Positions 35,180 to 39,480 of a stretch of DNA of 39,480 bases are shown piece after piece. The position numbers and the translations under genes were made by a program. Position 1 is the first letter of the stretch. Every line of letters begins with the position of its first letter. The DNA is from Deltaproteobacteria bacterium (GTDB lineage Bacteria > Myxococcota_A > UBA796 > GCA-2862545), in contig JAFGVK010000207.1 of assembly GCA_016938035.1 (NCBI GenBank), positions 1 through 39,480 on the forward strand. Reading direction: 5' to 3'. Below the pieces are notes generated by a model. That model did not search any database. It had not been told where the DNA came from and was given only the letters and a program-made list of their open reading frames with translations.

Positions 35180-36553
35180 CTACCGCCAGCCCATCTGAGG
35201 CGGCACCGCGGGGTTGGCCCAGGGGCCCTGGACCAGCGCGCGGGTCATCGCGGCGCCCTTGGCGGCGTTCAGCTCGAACAGCACCTGTCCCTGCGCCCCC
35301 TCGGATCGGGCGGCCTCGACGCAGGCCACCACCTGCTCGGGGGTGAGGGCGGTGGCGTCGATGCCGGTGTAGATGTGGCGCCCCGCCGCGTGCTGGACGT
35401 GGTCGCGGGCCAGGGTGCGGAAGTCCAGCCGGTCGCCAGGGGTCGCGGTGACCGGCCAGTAGATCATCGGCATCGCCGCGTCCAGCGCGCCCTCGGCCAT
35501 GAAGGCCCGCGTGTCCTGGTAGTAGTCCACGTTGCCCTGGCTCACCCCGGACCAGCCCCAGCTGTTCTCGTAGATGCCCCACACCGCCGCGCTCAGGGGC
35601 TGCTCCACCGCGTCCTGCAGGCTCAGCAGCAGCCCGAGGATCTGCTGCCGCTGCCAGTCGCCGTAGTCGCCCACCCCTCCCCACGCGGCCTCAGAGGCGT
35701 CGTCATGGGAGTACTGGTGGCCAGGGTAGCGGACGTAGTCCATGTGGATGCCGTCCACGTCGTAGTTTGTGGCGACCTCGGTCACCACTTGGACGATGTG
35801 GGCGCGCACCGCGGGGGCACCGGGCGATGCGAAGACATAGGAGCTGTTGAGGGCCATGGGCCCAGAACCGTCGTCGACCACCCAGTCCGGGTGGAGGCTG
35901 TAGGGGTGGGGGACGCCGGTGGATGCAGGCGGTGTGGTGCCGGACCAGAAGGGGAAGGTGTTGAGGTAGGCGTGGACCTGGAGGCCCCTGGCGTGGCCCT
36001 CCTCCACCGCGACCTCCAGCGGGTCCCAGCCCGGATCTGCCCCTAGCGTCCCGGACAGCTCCGAGGCCCAGGGCTCGTAGGAGGAGGTGTAGAAGGCGTC
36101 GTTCCTCCCGCGGACCTGGAAGTAGACCGCGTTGGCGTGGACCGCCACCGCCGCGTCCATCAGGTCTCTCACATCCTGGGCGGAGTGGTAGGTCCAGCGG
36201 GTCACCCACAGGCCGCGCAGCTCCTCCTCAGCCACCGTCACCGCCAGGTGGTCCTCCTCCTCGCCGCAGCGGGCGGTCACCGTCGCCGCGCCCCAGCTGT
36301 GGGCGGTCACCAGCCCCGTGGCGTCTACCCCCACCAGCGCCTCGGCGGACGAGGACCAGGAGGGGGTGCAGCCCGCGCCGCCCTCAAAGAGCACGGTCAC
36401 GCTGTCGCCGGGCAGCAGCACCAGATCGGGTGAGGTGACGCGGAACGGAGCCACGTCCTCGCCGTCCTGCTGGGTGTCTTGGGTGTCCGCGGGGGTGTGG
36501 CGCACCGTGGGTTCTACGGTGCCACAGGCGAGCAGCGCCAGGGGCAGGAGCAT
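35180..36553 (-). CDS. GHL10-family (YngK-like) glycoside-hydrolase-like lipoprotein with Big2-like Ig domain
   Basis: The 457-residue product begins with a very short lipoprotein signal (MLLPLALLAC, Cys10). A Thr/Asp-rich linker and a bacterial Ig-like (Big2) domain follow (about 38-108, ending VTAHSWGAATVTARC...LAVTV). The catalytic-like TIM barrel starts at LRGLWVTRWTY and contains NAVYFQVRGRNDAFY and DGIHMDYVRYPG, signatures of the GHL10/DUF187 family. Activity on a cell-wall or exopolysaccharide glycan is inferred. It starts 4 bp after the GNAT gene stop; ATG 36553 gives the lipobox at the right place. The n-region lacks Lys/Arg, so an alternative longer start within the GNAT gene cannot be excluded. 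Confidence 0.86.
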   Translation of the reverse strand: MLLPLALLACGTVEPTVRHTPADTQDTQQDGEDVAPFRVTSPDLVLLPGDSVTVLFEGGAGCTPSWSSSAEALVGVDATGLVTAHSWGAATVTARCGEEEDHLAVTVAEEELRGLWVTRWTYHSAQDVRDLMDAAVAVHANAVYFQVRGRNDAFYTSSYEPWASELSGTLGADPGWDPLEVAVEEGHARGLQVHAYLNTFPFWSGTTPPASTGVPHPYSLHPDWVVDDGSGPMALNSSYVFASPGAPAVRAHIVQVVTEVATNYDVDGIHMDYVRYPGHQYSHDDASEAAWGGVGDYGDWQRQQILGLLLSLQDAVEQPLSAAVWGIYENSWGWSGVSQGNVDYYQDTRAFMAEGALDAAMPMIYWPVTATPGDRLDFRTLARDHVQHAAGRHIYTGIDATALTPEQVVACVEAARSEGAQGQVLFELNAAKGAAMTRALVQGPWANPAVPPQMGWR

Positions 36554-36557
36554 CGGG

Positions 36558-37136
36558 TCACCCGAAGTGGAGTTGGGAGAGCACGCCGTGGAGGAGCAGT
36601 CGCCGGTCAGAGGAGATCGAGCCGTCCACCCTCCGGGAGGTAACATCCATATAGACCCCCATATCCTCAAGGCCCTGGCGGCGATAGCGATCGTAGGCGA
36701 TAGATTTCGTGGCCGGCACCCTGGTGACCACGTGCGAGTAGCGATCCTGGTCCATCAGCTCGAAGCGCCTGCGGATCAGCGCGGTGGCGACGCCCCGCTC
36801 GCGCCACGCCTCCAGCACCCCCAGCTCAGCCATGTAGAGGGTGTGATGGGGGGGGACGAGGCCCCCTAGCACCCGCATCACCGACCGCTGAGTGTGGAGC
36901 GGCACCGCGATCGCGAAGCCGATCAGCCGATCGTCCTGAGTGGCGACCAGGGTGATGTGGCCGGGAGTGCCGGTGAGCTTGCGCCAGGTGCTGTCGGCCT
37001 CGGAGGGGTAGAAGCGCTCTCGATAGGGCTCCGCCGCGAAGATGGTCTGGTAGGCCCCGATGAAGCCCGGGCGCCATCGGCTCACCAGGTCCTGGTCGGT
37101 GATGCGGTGGATCTCGAAGGGCTCGGTCGGGGTCAT
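36558..37136 (-). CDS. GNAT-family N-acetyltransferase
   Basis: The 192-residue product fits the GNAT fold. The acetyl-CoA pyrophosphate loop reads LGVLEAWRERGVATALIRR (R-x-x-G-x-A), preceded by GFAIAVPL and LYMAELGV strands. The substrate is unknown. ATG 37136 follows AGGTGAGG. It is 55 bp downstream of the synthase gene and 4 bp upstream of the GHL10 gene, so these minus-strand genes may be one transcript. Confidence 0.87.
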   Translation of the reverse strand: MTPTEPFEIHRITDQDLVSRWRPGFIGAYQTIFAAEPYRERFYPSEADSTWRKLTGTPGHITLVATQDDRLIGFAIAVPLHTQRSVMRVLGGLVPPHHTLYMAELGVLEAWRERGVATALIRRRFELMDQDRYSHVVTRVPATKSIAYDRYRRQGLEDMGVYMDVTSRRVDGSISSDRRLLLHGVLSQLHFG

Positions 37137-37191
37137 GGCAGCCTCACCTGAGGGTGATCATGGCACGGGCGGGCGCGGGGGCCAACCGGCT

Positions 37192-39480
37192 TCAGCTGAA
37201 GCAGGAGGGGCGGCCCCCCGCGGGGATCGGGAAGGCGTCCACGGCGTCTACCAGCTTGCGCACCCCGATGGTGACGCCCCTGGTGCGGAGGATGGGGCCG
37301 TTCGGCCCGTCCACATCCATGTCATAGCGGTCTCCCTCCACCCGCACGGTGAGGGTCAGCTCCACCCCGGGGGCGCAGGCCCCCAGCACGGTCATCGCAT
37401 CCAGGTGGTCCACCCTGCCCAGCTCGCCCCTGGTGACCAGGCGGTGGAGCGAGGCGCTCTGGAAGGCCGCCTCCTGAGTGAGGGGCAGCGCCAGCAGCCC
37501 CTCCTCGATCCCTGCGGGCTCCACCTCCGCCGCGCACAGCAGGCCGTCCGCCGAGACACCGTCAGTGCGGGTGATCGTCTGGAAGATGGGGCCGAAGCAG
37601 AGGGGACGATAGATCTGGGAGGCGGTGATCTCCTCTGGGGGGAAGAAGGCAGACGGCAACGGCGCGATCGGCGCTCCGGCGCCGAAGAGCAGGGTCACGC
37701 TCATGTGCTCCATGTGGGCGCTGGAGCCCATACTCTGGGCCCAGAGGGAGCAGCGCACCGCGCCCGGTCCCTCTAGCTCCGCTTCCATCAGCAGCTCGGT
37801 GTCGCCCTCATTGGGAATGGGGACGGGGAGCGCCGCCTCCAGGTCGCGGAGCCCGCTCCAGGGCAGGTCGGGGACCAGGTGGTGGGCCGCGGCGAGGCAG
37901 AGCTCGATGCCGATCGAGGTGGGGAGCAGCGCGGTGCCCTCCATGACGTGATCGCGCAGCCAGGGCTCGCGGCTGAGGGAGAGGCGCTTGCGGCTCACCA
38001 CCCTGTCGCCCACCAGCTCGTAGCGGTCCACCAGCGGGTGAGGGTCGGGCGGGAAGAGGCCGGGCAGCGGCCCGGCCAGCAGCACCTCTCCGTCAACGTC
38101 GGCGGAGATCAGCCGGAGCGCCGCGTCGACCAGCGCGGCCCGCCCCTGCGCGCTCTGGAGCGGGCTGGAGGCGAGCAGTGGGTCGAGGTGGAGGTGCAGC
38201 CAGCCGGCCCTTCCTCGGGTCAGGCTCGCGAGGGCCGCCCCAGCGGCTGACTCGCCGCCGCAGCGCGGAGCCCCGAGCAGACCCGCGGCGTTGCCGAAGG
38301 TGACGGCCCTGGTGAAGGGGGCATCAGCCTCGATCAGCTCCAGGGCGCTCACCGCGCGGGTGGCGAGCTGTCGCCGCAGCGCGTCCGCGCTGAGGGAGGC
38401 GATGGGCGAAGCGACCTCGGTCCCCGCCCCGTGGAGGAGCAGGTCGAGGCGGTCCCTGCCGCTCATCACCTCTGCGAGCAGCGCGGTGACCTCGAGCGAG
38501 TCGGAGAGGTCGGCGCGGAAATACTCCACCCTGGCGCCCGCGGCGCGCAGGGCCAGCACAGCCCGTCGCGCGGCCATCGCCTGCTCCAGGGGGCGGAGCC
38601 GGCGCTCCACGTCCTCGGGCCTAGCCAGCCCGGAGGTGGCCTCGAGCGCGGCGGCGAGGTGGGCGCGCTCCGCCTCCAGGTCCAGGTCCGCGTCGGCGAT
38701 GGGGCCGTCCCCCACGAAGGCGATGCGCAGGGGCCTGGCGCGGGCCATGGCGCAGGCGATGTCGCGGATCAGCGGCTGGGTCCCCCCAGTGAGGAGGACG
38801 CTGAGCGCTCCGCGCTCGGTGTTGGCCACGGGCAAGGGGAGCGGGGCGTAGTTCAGGGCTTGGCGGGTCTCGCCCTGGTAGCGGACCTCCACCGCGCCGA
38901 CGGTGTGCAGCTCGTCAGCGATGCGCCGCGCGAGCTCGTCTGGCGACCGCCCCGGCGCTAGGCAGAGGAGCTTGACCCTGGTGCCGGGCCAGCTGTGCCG
39001 GATCGCCCGCGCCAGGCCTGCTCGGGCCCCGGCGGAGATCTTAGCGCTCAGGGGAGCGCCCTCGTCCTCGGCTACGGTGAGCCACCACTTGGGGGGGCTG
39101 GAGGACAGCCCCTGGAGCCTGGCGAGCACCGCCTCGGGAGCGCCACTCAGGTCTACTACCGAGTCAAAGGGGGGCTCGGTGGAGGCGCCCAGGGCCACCA
39201 GAGCGGCCCGGACCGGCGCTACGAGCGGGCCATCTCCCTCCACGCTCACCCTGTGGCGGGTGAGGCGGGGGGGGGGGAGGCTGGGGCAGGGCACCCACCT
39301 GGGGACCCTGGCGCGAAGGAGGGGGTGGGTCGCGGGAGGTAGCGGGCCAGTCGCGGCGGGAGCCTGCGCCTGAGGGGCCGCCTCGTGCGGCAGGTCGGCG
39401 AGGGGTCCGCGGTCGTCGGAGGCGCCGAGGAGGCCGTCGCTTGGCGGGTCAGCGAGGGGTCCGCGGTCGTCGGAGGCGCC
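37192..39480 (-). CDS. Partial multidomain synthase: KR-like and DH domains of a polyketide/PUFA-type synthase
   Basis: The frame stays open to the right edge, so this is the C-terminal 762 residues of a longer protein; an internal GTG at 39294 is not a credible start. Order: a linker with two 18-residue repeats (GASDDRGPLAD...), a short THPLLRARVP segment, a Rossmann-fold ketoreductase-like domain (SVLLTGGTQPLIRDIACAMA, then LDLLLHGAG), and a double-hotdog dehydratase. The DH catalytic motif HVMEGTALLP fits HxxxGxxxxP (His codon 37948-37950). IYRPLCFGPIFQTI and EAAFQ fit later DH motifs, the last with Glu for the usual Asp. The KR Tyr/Asn positions read GGESAAG instead of YAAAN, so reductase activity is doubtful. 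KR-DH at the C-terminus resembles PfaA-type PUFA synthases, but KS, AT and ACP are outside the window. Confidence 0.82.
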   Translation of the reverse strand, partial: GASDDRGPLADPPSDGLLGASDDRGPLADLPHEAAPQAQAPAATGPLPPATHPLLRARVPRWVPCPSLPPPRLTRHRVSVEGDGPLVAPVRAALVALGASTEPPFDSVVDLSGAPEAVLARLQGLSSSPPKWWLTVAEDEGAPLSAKISAGARAGLARAIRHSWPGTRVKLLCLAPGRSPDELARRIADELHTVGAVEVRYQGETRQALNYAPLPLPVANTERGALSVLLTGGTQPLIRDIACAMARARPLRIAFVGDGPIADADLDLEAERAHLAAALEATSGLARPEDVERRLRPLEQAMAARRAVLALRAAGARVEYFRADLSDSLEVTALLAEVMSGRDRLDLLLHGAGTEVASPIASLSADALRRQLATRAVSALELIEADAPFTRAVTFGNAAGLLGAPRCGGESAAGAALASLTRGRAGWLHLHLDPLLASSPLQSAQGRAALVDAALRLISADVDGEVLLAGPLPGLFPPDPHPLVDRYELVGDRVVSRKRLSLSREPWLRDHVMEGTALLPTSIGIELCLAAAHHLVPDLPWSGLRDLEAALPVPIPNEGDTELLMEAELEGPGAVRCSLWAQSMGSSAHMEHMSVTLLFGAGAPIAPLPSAFFPPEEITASQIYRPLCFGPIFQTITRTDGVSADGLLCAAEVEPAGIEEGLLALPLTQEAAFQSASLHRLVTRGELGRVDHLDAMTVLGACAPGVELTLTVRVEGDRYDMDVDGPNGPILRTRGVTIGVRKLVDAVDAFPIPAGGRPSCFS
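39398..39480 (-). repeat. 54-bp-period tandem repeat in the synthase linker
   Basis: Identical 29-bp segments occur at 39398-39426 and 39452-39480 (period 54 bp, 18 codons). The encoded unit begins GASDDRGPLAD. The array may continue beyond the window. Confidence 0.85.

Noticed and set aside
37192..39294. Synthase gene starting at GTG 39294
   Set aside because: The same frame continues without stop to the window edge and encodes a structured linker repeat, so the gene is truncated by the window rather than starting there.

Overview
This is a very GC-rich chromosomal window (coding parts look about 70% G+C) with tightly packed genes. Several family-level signs point to the Myxococcota or a close deltaproteobacterial lineage. 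They are: a PilZ domain of the Myxococcus paralogous type (8623-8994); a secreted protease ending in a MYXO-CTERM-like tail after a Thr-Asp repeat; a MopE-like Asp/Cys-repeat lipoprotein; four large Ser/Thr kinases; GldA/F/G-like ABC genes with a DUF4340 partner; and part of a polyketide/PUFA-type synthase. No species can be named from this alone. No tRNA, rRNA, CRISPR array, transposase or phage gene was seen.

Left part (1-9820). gcvP and a PAS/histidine-kinase/receiver hybrid lie on the plus strand. On the minus strand follow a small FHA protein, a Cys-paired Sel1-repeat protein and a MepA-type endopeptidase. A secreted trypsin-fold protease and a PilZ protein are on the plus strand. An 826-bp spacer rich in stem-loops then separates the PilZ gene from the kinase cluster.

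Centre (9821-23773). This is the most distinctive part. Three consecutive minus-strand genes each encode a very large protein (1104-1166 aa) with an N-terminal Ser/Thr kinase, a central STAND/AAA-type NTPase and a long TPR-like tail. They are 15 and 34 bp apart, so probably one operon. Divergent from them, across a 72-bp shared promoter region, is a PP2C-type phosphatase. The three kinase proteins have diverged at key residues: one lacks the catalytic-loop Lys (HRDLT) and another has Arg for the Walker A Lys. A MopE-like lipoprotein with a fibrinogen-like C-terminal domain follows the phosphatase.

Right part (23774-39480). A minus-strand run encodes a fourth kinase (kinase, two membrane segments, coiled coil), an M14 carboxypeptidase, then gldA-gldF-gldG-DUF4340 joined by three 4-nt start/stop overlaps. 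Divergent from it are an XPB-like helicase and an alkaline-phosphatase-superfamily 'sulfatase'. After a 749-bp repeat-bearing spacer, minus-strand genes encode a GHL10-family lipoprotein, a GNAT acetyltransferase and the C-terminal end of a multidomain synthase. The last gene is open through the right edge of the window.

How it fits together (inference): the window is dominated by phospho-signalling (four STPKs, PP2C, hybrid histidine kinase, FHA reader, PilZ) and by envelope or secreted functions. The kinase-NTPase-TPR trio with its phosphatase is the best candidate for an undescribed signalling system.
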